Shown here: positions 9,161 to 17,732 of the stretch, piece after piece
Position numbering within the stretch: the stretch's first letter is position 1
Layout of the letters: each line of letters starts with the position of its first letter
DNA from: Polyangia bacterium
Lineage (GTDB): Bacteria > Myxococcota_A > Polyangia > Fen-1088
NCBI GenBank assembly: GCA_036268875.1
Contig: DATATI010000053.1
Location: forward strand, 1 to 64,000
DNA length: 64,000 bases
Direction: 5' to 3'
Notes under the pieces: generated by a model
Databases searched by the model: none
Seen by the model: only the letters and a program-made list of their open reading frames with translations
Told to the model about the DNA's origin: nothing
Program-made: the position numbers and the translations under genes

Positions 9161-10681
9161 ATGGACGCCAGCCAGCTGCGACGGCGCTGTGGAACCTGCG
9201 GGATGCGGTTCGACGGCCACATCTCGATCTGTCCCAAAGATCATTGCGCCCTCGGCCCGAGCGATCCAGCCGTGGCCGAGCTGGGCAGCTATCGGCTGCT
9301 TCAGTGCATTGGCGGCGGCGGAATGGGCGCGGTCTATCGGGCCGTCCATCGCCAGATCGGGCGCGCGGTGGCCATCAAGGTCATGCGCCACGAGCTGATC
9401 GCCGAACGGCGTCTCGTCGATCGCTTCTTTCGCGAGGCCCGAGCGGCCAACCTGGTCCGCCATCCCCACATCGTCGAGGTCTACGATCTGGTGGAGAGTG
9501 AGCGCGATATCTATTTCATCATGGAGCTGCTGCGCGGGCAGGACCTGCACGACGCCGTCTATCGGCCGGAAGGCGCGCCGATGACCGTCAAGCGCGCGGT
9601 GCCCATTCTCCAGCAGATCGCCGACGGCCTTCACGCCGCGCACGCCCGCGGAATCGTCCACCGCGACATCAAGCCCGAAAACATTTTCCTCACCGACAAG
9701 AACGGCGCGCGGGATTTTGCCACCGTCTTCGACTTTGGCGTCGCGAAGATTGACGACCACGACGCTCGCCTGACCTCCGACGGCTCCGTGCTCGGGACGC
9801 CCGAATACATGGCGCCCGAGCAGGCACGCGGCCAGGGAGTGGACGGGCGCGCCGACATCTATTCGCTCGGCTGCCTGGCGTACGAGATGTTCAGCCGACA
9901 GCAGGTCTTTCGGGCGGCCACCTCCGAGGAGGTGCTGGCGATGCACGTGACCAAAACGCCCACGCCACTTTGCCAGATCGCGCCGCTGGTGCCGCCTGCC
10001 TTGAGCGAAGTGGTGATGCACGCGCTGGCCAAATCACCGAAGGATCGACCGCCCACCGGGCACGCATTCGCCGAATCCCTGGTCCGCGCCGCCGGCGAGC
10101 GCCTGTCGAAGGGCGCCGCCTGGGACGGCGGACTGACCCCCGCCCCCCGATCAGCCAGCGGCGGGTTGGTGCTGCGCGCCGCCGACAACCGATCGCGCCG
10201 CTGGCGCGCACTTGCCGTCGGCGCCGGCGCCGCGGTGTTGCTTCTGGGCGCGGCGGTGGTGGCCAAGCAGGATCATGCTCGACGCGCCGCCCGCGCGTCG
10301 ATTGGGGGTGCCGCCTCCCATCCGGCGGTGCCTGGCGTGGCGGAAACTGCTTCCGCCACGGCGGCGGCCCTGATAACGGTCGTGCTCGAGTCAGAACCGA
10401 CTGGCGCCAGCGTGAGCGCGAGTTCGGGCGACTGGCTGGGAACGACGCCCTACCGCATGACCATGCGGCCCGGCGACAGTCGACGGGTGCGGGTACAGAA
10501 AGCGGGCTATCAGCCAGTCGAAAAGACGGTCGCCGCGAAGACGGAGGCCATCGTCGCCCTGCAGCTAGAACCGCTGTCCGGGCGATCGGCCAGCGTCCGG
10601 CGGCGCGGTCGCGACGGCGGACCCGAGCCAGAGCGTGCGACTGACTCGCTGGCGGACACCATGAATCCGTTTTCGAAGTAG
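9161..10681 (+). CDS. Ser/Thr protein kinase with N-terminal zinc ribbon, TM helix and PEGA domain
   Basis: 506 aa from ATG 9161, preceded by AGGAAG. Residues 10-29 hold four Cys (C10, C13, C24, C29) suggesting a small zinc ribbon. The kinase domain (about 44-305) has the Gly loop GGGGMGAVYR, K73, the HRD at 167-169 (HRDIKPEN), D191 in DFGVAK and APE at 218-220; all catalytic residues are present. A membrane helix lies near 347-367 and a PEGA-type domain near 406-472 (EPTGASVSASSGDWLGTTP). The kinase should face the cytoplasm with PEGA in the periplasm. Substrate unknown; the adjacent lipoprotein and TPR protein are candidate partners. Confidence 0.92.
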   Translation: MDASQLRRRCGTCGMRFDGHISICPKDHCALGPSDPAVAELGSYRLLQCIGGGGMGAVYRAVHRQIGRAVAIKVMRHELIAERRLVDRFFREARAANLVRHPHIVEVYDLVESERDIYFIMELLRGQDLHDAVYRPEGAPMTVKRAVPILQQIADGLHAAHARGIVHRDIKPENIFLTDKNGARDFATVFDFGVAKIDDHDARLTSDGSVLGTPEYMAPEQARGQGVDGRADIYSLGCLAYEMFSRQQVFRAATSEEVLAMHVTKTPTPLCQIAPLVPPALSEVVMHALAKSPKDRPPTGHAFAESLVRAAGERLSKGAAWDGGLTPAPRSASGGLVLRAADNRSRRWRALAVGAGAAVLLLGAAVVAKQDHARRAARASIGGAASHPAVPGVAETASATAAALITVVLESEPTGASVSASSGDWLGTTPYRMTMRPGDSRRVRVQKAGYQPVEKTVAAKTEAIVALQLEPLSGRSASVRRRGRDGGPEPERATDSLADTMNPFSK

Positions 10682-10914
10682 AAACGGAAACACCCGGGGC
10701 GGTGAACAGACTCTCAAAGCCCGTAAGCCCGCCCTTACAGCAAGACGAAGGCCCCCAGGAAACCGGCGATTTTCCCGGGGAGTATCAGGCGTAGCGAACA
10801 AAGTGATTCAGTTTGATCGATTTCGTGATGCCGTAATACGGCAGGCTCCATCGATTTACCTTTGACGAACAGCCGCTGGTTCGACCATTGTTGAATCTCA
10901 GAGCTCGAGCTCTT

Positions 10915-10919
10915 GGAGG
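10915..10919 (+). promoter_or_regulatory. Ribosome-binding site that fixes the start at 10925
   Basis: GGAGG at 10915-10919 lies 5 bp before ATG 10925. It overlaps a possible upstream TTG codon at 10913 and so excludes that longer reading. The 243 bp upstream (10682-10924) hold no gene I can support and are relatively AT-rich, as expected for a promoter region. Confidence 0.6.
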
Positions 10920-10924
10920 TTCTC

Positions 10925-12247
10925 ATGACTCGCTCGTTTGCGCGTGGCGCATTGTTCGCAGGCGCCTGTCTGCTGGGTTTGGGATGCAGTGCCAGCAGTG
11001 AACCCGGCGGCGTGATTGGGGGCGGCGGTGGAAGTGGTGGATCGACGACGCCCACCAGCAGCGGCGGAAGCGGGGTTGACGCCGGCTCCGGCAGCGGCGG
11101 CGACAGCAGCACGGGCGGCGCGCCCGGGACCGGGGGCGCGGTGGTCGACGCGGACACCGATTCGCCCGTCATCACCGGGATGGGCGGCGGCTTGCCAACC
11201 GTCACCAGCGACGGCGATGGCGATCGGATCATCGGACCGACGTTCACCTCCGATCCATTGACCACCCGCCAGGCGGGGGTGCCGGCGAGTCGTTCTTTCA
11301 ACTTCACCATGCCGCTGGCGCAAAGCAAGTACTACACCGGCGCGGGCCAACAGAACGCCGTCACCAATCGATCGATCTCTGTCAGCGTGCCGATGCAGTA
11401 CGACCCGACCAAACCGGCGGCGCTGCTGGTCACGCAGGATGCCCAGGAAAGCGGTTATTTGCCGGCGGTCATCGACAATCTGATCGCCATGAAGCAGGTG
11501 CCGGTGATCGTGTCGATGTACATCGCCAATGGCGGCGGCGATTCGGTGGGGAACGAGCGCGGCCTGGAGTACGACACCGTCTCTGGCTTGTACGCGGAGT
11601 TCGTGATCAAAGAGGTGGTGCCGGCGGCGATCGCGCAGGCGATGACCAAGCTGAACATCGATCTCAAGATCACCGACGATCCGAACGGCCACGCCACGCT
11701 GGGTGGCAGCTCGGGCGGGGCGGCGGCGTTCTCGATGATCTGGTGGCACCCGGATCTGTTCCGGCTGATGATCGGGTTTTCGCCGACGCTGGTGACTCAG
11801 GTGCCGGCCAGCTCGCCGTTCCCGCACGGGTGCTGGATCTATCACGACATCGATCCTTACGACGCCACCGCGCCGAACGGCCTGGTGGTCGCCGACTGCG
11901 AACCGACCACCGGCTTTGTCGGGGACAGCACCCCGGACAAGTGCGACACCCCGCTGTCGCAGGCCAAGTGCGAAGCCGTCGCCGGCTGCGCCTGGAACAC
12001 CAAGATCAACAAACCCATTCGCGTCTGGCACCAATCGTCGCAAAACGATCTGGGCGCGGGCGGCTCGCCCAGCAGCTACCGCAACTTTGATCTCGCCAAC
12101 CAGCGAGTGGCGGCGGCGCTGAAGCTGCGCGGGTATCACTATCACTACGACCACGCCAACGGCGCCAATCACAACGACGATCGCGTGCAGCGCCAGACCA
12201 TCGTCGAAGCGATGAAATGGTTGTGGCGCGGTTACCCGATCGATTGA
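10925..12247 (+). CDS. Lipoprotein esterase of the alpha/beta-hydrolase (enterochelin-esterase-like) fold
   Basis: 440 aa. A lipoprotein signal (GACLLGLGC) is followed by about 60 residues of Gly/Ser linker and then an esterase-D/enterochelin-esterase-like domain. The nucleophile elbow is GGSSGG near residue 262; a conserved His sits in the C-terminal HANGANHNDD stretch. The strand-loop PAALLVTQDAQESGYLP and the RGLEYDTVSGLYAEF region are typical of family members that attack esters of aromatic or glycan substrates. Expected on the outer membrane or cell surface. Faces a second hydrolase lipoprotein gene tail to tail, separated by about 50 bp. Substrate unknown. Confidence 0.8.
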   Translation: MTRSFARGALFAGACLLGLGCSASSEPGGVIGGGGGSGGSTTPTSSGGSGVDAGSGSGGDSSTGGAPGTGGAVVDADTDSPVITGMGGGLPTVTSDGDGDRIIGPTFTSDPLTTRQAGVPASRSFNFTMPLAQSKYYTGAGQQNAVTNRSISVSVPMQYDPTKPAALLVTQDAQESGYLPAVIDNLIAMKQVPVIVSMYIANGGGDSVGNERGLEYDTVSGLYAEFVIKEVVPAAIAQAMTKLNIDLKITDDPNGHATLGGSSGGAAAFSMIWWHPDLFRLMIGFSPTLVTQVPASSPFPHGCWIYHDIDPYDATAPNGLVVADCEPTTGFVGDSTPDKCDTPLSQAKCEAVAGCAWNTKINKPIRVWHQSSQNDLGAGGSPSSYRNFDLANQRVAAALKLRGYHYHYDHANGANHNDDRVQRQTIVEAMKWLWRGYPID

Positions 12248-12298
12248 CCGCCTGGTCCGGCGCCGTCGTTCGGGCCGGGGGGGACAACCGTCGCAGGA

Positions 12299-13582
12299 TC
12301 AGGGGGCCGGAGGCAGGCCCAACAGAAACGGCGCTACGGCGTTCAAGTAGTTGACGCCGTTGTAGTTCGGGTTGTCGTGAGAGCCGCCGGCAAACTCGCA
12401 CCAGATGACCGGATAGGTGGCGGGGCAGCCGGTGTACTTCAGGCAGGCCGGAAACTTGGGGTCGTAGGCTACGGTGTCTTTTCCGACGCAGCCGTTTCGT
12501 TTCAAGATCTCGTCGCGCGCCGGTGCCGAGCCGTAGGTGTCTTCGATGGTGAAGAGCTGGGGCAGCGGTCCGACGGGGTTGTTGGTGTCGACGTCCGACA
12601 CGATCATGAAGGTGGCGGTGGGGCCGGTGCACGCGTTTCGATGAAGGCGCAGACCGCCCGCCAGCGAGTAGATTCCTCGAAGGGTATTCGCCGACGCGCA
12701 GCCGGCCAGGAGCGCTTCCCAGGCGCCGCTGCTGCCCCCGCCGGCGAACTCGGTGCCGAGATCGACGCAGAAATTCGCTTCCACCCAGCTCTGCACGGCG
12801 GTGAAGTAGGGAATCTCCGGCCCGTTCACGCAAGTGGCCACGTTCTTGATGTCGGGCGAGCAGCGGATCCCACCGTCCGCGAAGCAGGAGCCGACGCTGG
12901 CCAAGCTGACCTGCTGCAGGCCGACCTGGATGGCGCCGCCTTCGCCTGGGATGCTGAAAGCAGCGCCCGTCAGGGGCGGCATCGGTCCGCATCCGTTGGC
13001 ACCGAAGAACACGGGATAGGGATGATTCGGGTCATAGCCGGCGGGCAGCTCGATGGTGTAGTCGCGGTCCAGAAAGGTCTCGCCGTTGGCGGTGGACTGA
13101 AAGTTGACGCCGCCCTTCGCGAATGGCGGCGCGATACAGTTCGAAGGGCAATCCGGCACGGTGCAGGCGGCGCAAGTGGGGATCGTAATCCTGTGATTGG
13201 TGAACGTGGTCGCCACGGCGCCCATCGGCATCTTGCCGCAGCCCGCGCTTCTCAGGCCCGTGCGGCCTTTGGCTGGCCAGCCCGCGCTGCCGTCGACGCT
13301 GGCCGCGTCGGGGACGCCGGCGTCAGAGACTGACCCGCCGCTGCCGGCGTCCGCACCGCCGACGCCGCCCGTGGCGCCCGCGCCTGCTGTGTCCGAAGCC
13401 GCCGAGTCAATGGAGCTGCCGCCGCCACCGCCGGCGACGCCGCCCGATCCAGCCCCTCCGCTCCCCTGGCCAATGCTCCCCCCCGACTGACCACCTCCGG
13501 CGTCGTCGACCGACTTGCTGCTGGTACAAGAGGCGGCGGCCAGGCCGATCAAAACCCCGGAACGCAAAATAATACGCTTCAC
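12299..13582 (-). CDS. Lipoprotein hydrolase, PHB-depolymerase/feruloyl-esterase-like
   Basis: 427 aa. Signal MKRIILRSGVLIGLAAASC with a lipobox, then about 90 residues of Gly/Ser/Asp spacer. The catalytic domain follows the LpqC/poly(3-hydroxybutyrate) depolymerase pattern: DYTIELPAGYDPNHPYPVFF, an Asn/Gly-rich oxyanion stretch GANGCG, and nucleophile elbow GGSSGAWEALLAG near residue 275. A conserved His is in the EFAGGSHDNPNYNG tail. Paired Cys (CAACTVPDC, CPSNC) suggest disulfides in the periplasm or outside the cell. Convergent with the other esterase lipoprotein gene; the two may act on related plant or polyester substrates, which is inference. Confidence 0.78.
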   Translation of the reverse strand: MKRIILRSGVLIGLAAASCTSSKSVDDAGGGQSGGSIGQGSGGAGSGGVAGGGGGSSIDSAASDTAGAGATGGVGGADAGSGGSVSDAGVPDAASVDGSAGWPAKGRTGLRSAGCGKMPMGAVATTFTNHRITIPTCAACTVPDCPSNCIAPPFAKGGVNFQSTANGETFLDRDYTIELPAGYDPNHPYPVFFGANGCGPMPPLTGAAFSIPGEGGAIQVGLQQVSLASVGSCFADGGIRCSPDIKNVATCVNGPEIPYFTAVQSWVEANFCVDLGTEFAGGGSSGAWEALLAGCASANTLRGIYSLAGGLRLHRNACTGPTATFMIVSDVDTNNPVGPLPQLFTIEDTYGSAPARDEILKRNGCVGKDTVAYDPKFPACLKYTGCPATYPVIWCEFAGGSHDNPNYNGVNYLNAVAPFLLGLPPAP

Positions 13583-13862
13583 AAATGAATTGGACGTTCG
13601 AGGGTCCTCAAACAGGCAATTTTCCCTTCATTGCGGGTACCAGGGCAGGTACCAGGCCGGCAACTTATCAATTACAAAACTCGCCAAACGCCGAGCTGTC
13701 CGCCTTCCCTGAGCGGAGCTTTATTGAGCCGGCCCACAGTATTTCCCCCTGTCACCCGGACGATTGGGCTACGATGTAAGTGCTTTCCCTGGTTAGGTGC
13801 CGGACTTTTGTTCCGTCACGGAGATCCGCACCGCCATGGATGGAATGTGGAGATTTCTCCAC

Positions 13863-13870
13863 AAGGAAGG
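13863..13870 (+). promoter_or_regulatory. Ribosome-binding site that favours GTG 13876
   Basis: AAGGAAGG lies 5 bp before GTG 13876, supporting that start for the desaturase over the upstream GTG at 13780 and the ATG at 13912. The 293 bp between the divergent lipoprotein gene and this start show no coding feature; a direct repeat of GGTACCAGG lies near 13636-13660. Confidence 0.5.
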
Positions 13871-13875
13871 GTGAC

Positions 13876-14898
13876 GTGCAACCGGCTTTCGCTCACGTGT
13901 CGAATCACCAAATGTCTCTCCAGGAGCTGCACGCTGAGCTCCAGGAGCAGGGGATCTTCAAGCCGTCTCGCTTCTGGATGGCGCAACTTCTGCTGTGGAT
14001 CCCGACCTTCCTTGCCTCGTATCTGGCGTTGGTGGTCCTGCCGTTTGGTCTGGCGTGGTTGCTGATCGTCCCGCTTTGTTCGGTGGGCATCCTGACGATG
14101 GGATTCGTCGGCCACGATGCCGGCCACTATGCCCTGTCAAAAAAGCGATGGGTGAACGACGTCTGGGGACAGTTCAGCATGACCTTCCTCTGCGGAATGA
14201 GTTTTGGTTATTGGCGCTCGCGCCACAACCAACACCACATTCATTGTCAGGAGGTCGACGGCGATCCGGATATGCACTTTGGCGTGCTGTTCTCCGTCTA
14301 TCCGAATTCGGACAATTGGCATTCGCAAGTGGGACGGGTTTTCCTTCGCATCCAGAAATGGGCTTTCTGGCCCTTGGCATCGTTTTACTGGGTTTCGCTT
14401 CGTTATGACGGAATTCGCGATCTCTTTCAGCAACCGGAGCAGACCAAAGTCGATCGGTTCCTGATTCCGCTGCATTGGATCGTTCTGCTGATTATTCCGG
14501 GGCTTGTTTTTGGATGGCTGCCGGCCATCGCGGCGTATGTCACCATGTCGTGCCTGTCATCGTTGATGACCGCTTCCGTGTTCATTCCCAACCACATCGG
14601 AATGCGACGCCTTCAGACCGGCGACAACATCAGCTATCTGGAGCAACAGATCACCACCAGCCGGAACATCACGAACCCTCGGCTTCTGGATTTCTATTAC
14701 GGCGGCCTCAACTCGCAGATCGAGCACCATCTTTTCCCGCGCGTGCCGCACCACCGGTACCGCGCCATGCGTCCCATCGTGCGGGCATTCTGCCAAAGGA
14801 ATCAGCTTCCTTACCAGGAGGCCAACCTGTACGCGGCGCTGGCTTCGGTCGGGGCCCACCTGGGAAAGATGACCGCGGCGTTCCAGGCGACCCGCTAG
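13876..14898 (+). CDS. Membrane fatty-acid desaturase
   Basis: 340 aa, integral-membrane fatty-acid desaturase/hydroxylase family. The three histidine boxes that bind the di-iron centre are all present: GHDAGH near residue 77, RHNQHH near 117 and QIEHH near 281. Hydrophobic segments between the boxes (WMAQLLLWIPTFLASYLALVVL and later ones) form the usual membrane hairpins. The QIEHHLFP variant of box three is typical of acyl-lipid front-end (delta-5/delta-6-like) desaturases and their bacterial relatives. No cytochrome b5 domain is fused. GTG start chosen on the AAGGAAGG site. Regiospecificity cannot be read from sequence. Confidence 0.9.
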   Translation: MQPAFAHVSNHQMSLQELHAELQEQGIFKPSRFWMAQLLLWIPTFLASYLALVVLPFGLAWLLIVPLCSVGILTMGFVGHDAGHYALSKKRWVNDVWGQFSMTFLCGMSFGYWRSRHNQHHIHCQEVDGDPDMHFGVLFSVYPNSDNWHSQVGRVFLRIQKWAFWPLASFYWVSLRYDGIRDLFQQPEQTKVDRFLIPLHWIVLLIIPGLVFGWLPAIAAYVTMSCLSSLMTASVFIPNHIGMRRLQTGDNISYLEQQITTSRNITNPRLLDFYYGGLNSQIEHHLFPRVPHHRYRAMRPIVRAFCQRNQLPYQEANLYAALASVGAHLGKMTAAFQATR

Positions 14899-14958
14899 CC
14901 CTTCGCCTCAACCCGGGCCAAGGTTGAGTTCCGCGCCCGACTCTGAAAGAAGGGTTCC

Positions 14959-15987
14959 ATGGCAAACGGCGGACAGGAGTTCGATCCAGAACAGCTACAG
15001 CGCCTGGTGGGCGACCTTTGGCGGCGGCTGTGGAGCTCGCGTCGGCTGGTCCTGGCGGTGCTCTCGACGGTGTTAGTTCTTTTTGTTCTGGTCGATTCGT
15101 ACTACCAGGTCGAACCGGACGAGGTGGGAATGGTGACCCGCTTCGGACGTTTCGTGCGCACGGCCACTCCCGGCCCGCACGGCAAGTTCCCGTTCGGGAT
15201 TGAAAAGGTGCAGAAGGTCCCGGTCGAAAGGCAGCTCAAGCAAGAGTTCGGCTTTCGCACCGTCCGCGCCGACATCGAGAGCACCTTCCGCAAGGACGAG
15301 AAGACCGCCGCCGAGTCGCTGATGCTGACCGGTGATCTGAACGTGGCGACGGTGGAGTGGATCGTCCAGTACAAGATCTCCGATCCGTACAAGTACCTTT
15401 TCAAGCTGCGCGACGTGGACCAGACCTTCCGTCTGATGTCCGAGGCGGCGATGCGCACAGTGGTCGGCGACCACAGCGTCACCGAGCTGCTGACGGTGGG
15501 CCGCGAGTCGATCGCGGCCAAGGCCAAGGAGCTGCTGTCGGACCTTTGCAAGCGCTACGACAACGGGATCTCCGTTCAACAACTGGTGCTGCAGGACGTG
15601 GATCCGCCGGAGTCAGTCAAGCCGTCGTTCAACGCCGTCAACCAGGCCATTCAGGAACGTGAACGGGCCATCAACGAAGCGTGGGCCGAATACAACCAGG
15701 AGATTCCGCGCGCCCGCGGTCTGGCCGAGCAGAAGATCGAAGCGTCTGAAGGCTACGCCGTCGATCGGGTCAATCGCGCCAAAGGCGACGCCCAGCGGTT
15801 CGTCGCGCTGCAGGAACAGTATCGGAAGGCGCCCGAGGTGACCCGCACCCGCCTTTACCTTGAGACGATGGCGGCGGTGCTGCCCACCGCGGGAAAAAAG
15901 CTGATTTTCGACGAGAAAGCCAAGGGTATCCTGCCGCTGTTTCCGCTGGGCAACACCCAGGACGCCGCCAAGGAGCCGACGCCATGA
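14959..15987 (+). CDS. hflK: HflK, SPFH-domain modulator of FtsH protease
   Basis: 342 aa. N-terminal cytoplasmic stretch, one membrane helix (LVLAVLSTVLVLFVLVDSYY) at about residues 34-53, then a periplasmic SPFH/band-7 domain starting VEPDEVGMVTRFGRFV. The coiled-coil segment IQERERAINEAWAEYNQEIP is the family hallmark. HflK and HflC form a cage that restrains the AAA+ protease FtsH in the inner membrane. An AGAAGGG site precedes the ATG and the end overlaps hflC by 4 bp (ATGA). No Gly-rich N-terminal extension like the E. coli protein; the first 30 residues are short. Confidence 0.95.
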   Translation: MANGGQEFDPEQLQRLVGDLWRRLWSSRRLVLAVLSTVLVLFVLVDSYYQVEPDEVGMVTRFGRFVRTATPGPHGKFPFGIEKVQKVPVERQLKQEFGFRTVRADIESTFRKDEKTAAESLMLTGDLNVATVEWIVQYKISDPYKYLFKLRDVDQTFRLMSEAAMRTVVGDHSVTELLTVGRESIAAKAKELLSDLCKRYDNGISVQQLVLQDVDPPESVKPSFNAVNQAIQERERAINEAWAEYNQEIPRARGLAEQKIEASEGYAVDRVNRAKGDAQRFVALQEQYRKAPEVTRTRLYLETMAAVLPTAGKKLIFDEKAKGILPLFPLGNTQDAAKEPTP

Positions 15988-16964
15988 ACGGCTGGTCTGG
16001 CTTTCGTGGCTGGCTGATCGGCGGCGCCATCCTGATCGTCGTGGTGGCCACGCTGGCCTCGACTTTTTATTCGGTGTCCGAAACCGAGCAGGTGGTGATC
16101 ACGCAATTTGGCGAGCCCATTGGCCAGGCCGTCACCGCTGCCGGTTTGCACGTCAAGGTCCCGTTCGCCCAGGACGTGAACGTCTTCGACAAGCGCTGGC
16201 TGGAGTGGACCGGCAATCCGAATCAGATTCCCACCCGGGACAAGAAGTACATCTGGGTCGAGACCTACGCGCGCTGGCGAATCGCCAACCCGCTGCTGTT
16301 CTTCCAGCGCCTGCGCGACGAGCGCGGCGCCCAGTCGCGCCTTGACGACATCATCGACGGCGACACCCGCAACGTCATCGCCAATCACAACCTCATCGAA
16401 GTGGTGCGGGTCAGCAACCGGGCCTTCGAGCGCGCCGAGGACGTCGAGGACGTGATGGAAGCGGAGGCCATGCGCCAGGTCGAGCTGGGGCGCGACAAGA
16501 TCACCCGCCTCATCCTTGAACGCGCGTCCAAGGTGATGCCCGACTACGGCATCGAGCTGGTGGACGTCCAGATCCAGCGCGTCAACTATATCGAGACCGT
16601 GCAGGCCAAGGTCTTCGAGCGAATGATCTCCGAGCGCAAGCGCATCGCCGACCGCCATCGGTCCGAGGGCCAGGGCAAAAGCGCCGAGATTCGCGGCAAG
16701 AAAGAGCGCGAGCTGAAGGTCATCGAATCGGAGGCCTACCGCAAGACCCAGGAGATCATGGGCCGCGGCGACGCCGAGGCCGCCGAGATCTATGCCAGCG
16801 CCTACAACCGCGATCGCGATCTTTATCGCTTCTTGCGCACGATGGACACCTACCGCACCACCATCGACAAGAACAGCTGGTTGGTGCTGTCCACCGACAC
16901 GGACGTCTTCCGATACTTGCAATCAACCAGTGGCGCGGCCGCGGCGCGCCCGACCAAGCATTGA
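15984..16964 (+). CDS. hflC: HflC, partner of HflK
   Basis: 326 aa. A membrane helix (WLIGGAILIVVVATLASTFY) is followed by the SPFH domain (VSETEQVVITQFGEPIG) and the helical region (MISERKRIADRHRSEGQGKS) with the conserved EAYRKTQEIMGRGDAEAAEIYA segment. Forms the HflKC complex with the upstream gene, which it overlaps by 4 bp. The TGA stop overlaps the ATG of the J-domain gene by one base, so all three genes are translationally coupled. Confidence 0.95.
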   Translation: MNGWSGFRGWLIGGAILIVVVATLASTFYSVSETEQVVITQFGEPIGQAVTAAGLHVKVPFAQDVNVFDKRWLEWTGNPNQIPTRDKKYIWVETYARWRIANPLLFFQRLRDERGAQSRLDDIIDGDTRNVIANHNLIEVVRVSNRAFERAEDVEDVMEAEAMRQVELGRDKITRLILERASKVMPDYGIELVDVQIQRVNYIETVQAKVFERMISERKRIADRHRSEGQGKSAEIRGKKERELKVIESEAYRKTQEIMGRGDAEAAEIYASAYNRDRDLYRFLRTMDTYRTTIDKNSWLVLSTDTDVFRYLQSTSGAAAARPTKH

Positions 16965-17440
16965 TGTCTGCGGGCGGTCCTGATCCGTACGAGGTGCTGA
17001 ACGTGTCGCGGTCAGCGACCCAAAGTGAAATCCGCGCCGCTTACCAGGTGCTGGTGATCAAGTACCACCCTGATCATCATCAAGGGAATCCGCTGGAAGA
17101 TCTGGCCAGCGCGCGCCTGGCGGAAATCAACCGCGCCTACGAGATCCTCTCCGACGAGAGCCGCCGGTCCGCCTATGACGCGGGCGCTGGTGCGCGGCCG
17201 GGGCCGGTGCCGGCGCCCAATCCTCGAACCGCCCAGCGCCTGGTCGGGGGAGTCGCCTTGCTGCTGATCATCCCGCTGGTTCTCCGGATCGGCGGGGTGG
17301 CGATCCGTGGGGTGGCGATCCTGGCCCGCGACCTTTTCGAAGCGACCGCCTCCATGCCCGGCGGGCGTCCGGCCGCGGTCACCGTCGTTGCCCTGACCAT
17401 CCTGGTCGTGACCTTGCTGCGACGACGGCGATTGCGCTAA
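16964..17440 (+). CDS. J-domain protein with C-terminal membrane helices
   Basis: 158 aa from ATG 16964. Residues 6-68 are a J domain (DPYEVLNVSRSATQSEIRAA) with the HPD tripeptide in KYHPDHH, which stimulates Hsp70/DnaK ATPase. The remainder lacks DnaJ Gly/Phe and zinc domains; instead it has a Pro-rich linker and two hydrophobic stretches (VGGVALLLIIPLVLRI and AAVTVVALTILVVTLL), so it is likely membrane anchored. Coupled to hflC by TGATG, which suggests it brings DnaK to the FtsH-HflKC complex; that link is inference. Confidence 0.85.
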   Translation: MSAGGPDPYEVLNVSRSATQSEIRAAYQVLVIKYHPDHHQGNPLEDLASARLAEINRAYEILSDESRRSAYDAGAGARPGPVPAPNPRTAQRLVGGVALLLIIPLVLRIGGVAIRGVAILARDLFEATASMPGGRPAAVTVVALTILVVTLLRRRRLR

Positions 17441-17462
17441 AATTGCGTCAAGGCGACGCGCG

Positions 17463-17732
17463 ATGGCCCCTTTCCAATCATCTGAAGAGTTTCTTCACGC
17501 GGTAAAGGAACTGATGACCCGTCTGCGGGCCAGCGGGCATGACGACGCCATCGCCGAGCTGAAGCAGGGTTTCAAATACATGAACGGGATGGCCGATGGG
17601 TGGGCGCTGCTGCTGTCGTCGATCGAGACGGTTCAGGCCAAATTCGGGCCGCGCTTCACGCCGGATGAGCGCGAGGCCCTGGCGGGGATCCACGCGGAGG
17701 TTTATTCGAACGTGACGCGCAACAAAGGCTGA
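17463..17732 (+). CDS. Small soluble protein of unknown function
   Basis: 89 aa, predicted all-alpha: helices SSEEFLHAVKELMTRLRAS, DDAIAELKQGFKYMN, ALLLSSIETVQAKF and TPDEREALAGIHAEVYSNV. No signal or membrane segment, and I do not recognise the family. It lies 22 bp after the J-domain gene on the same strand and could be the last gene of the hflKC operon. Coding character (codon use, acidic/basic balance) is good. Confidence 0.6.
   Translation: MAPFQSSEEFLHAVKELMTRLRASGHDDAIAELKQGFKYMNGMADGWALLLSSIETVQAKFGPRFTPDEREALAGIHAEVYSNVTRNKG

Noticed and set aside
12248-12298. Possible terminator between the convergent hydrolase genes
   Set aside because: GC-rich inverted bits only; no convincing stem and no T-run.
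13585-13779. Small plus-strand frames upstream of the desaturase
   Set aside because: Lack coding character and ribosome-binding sites; they cover the promoter region.
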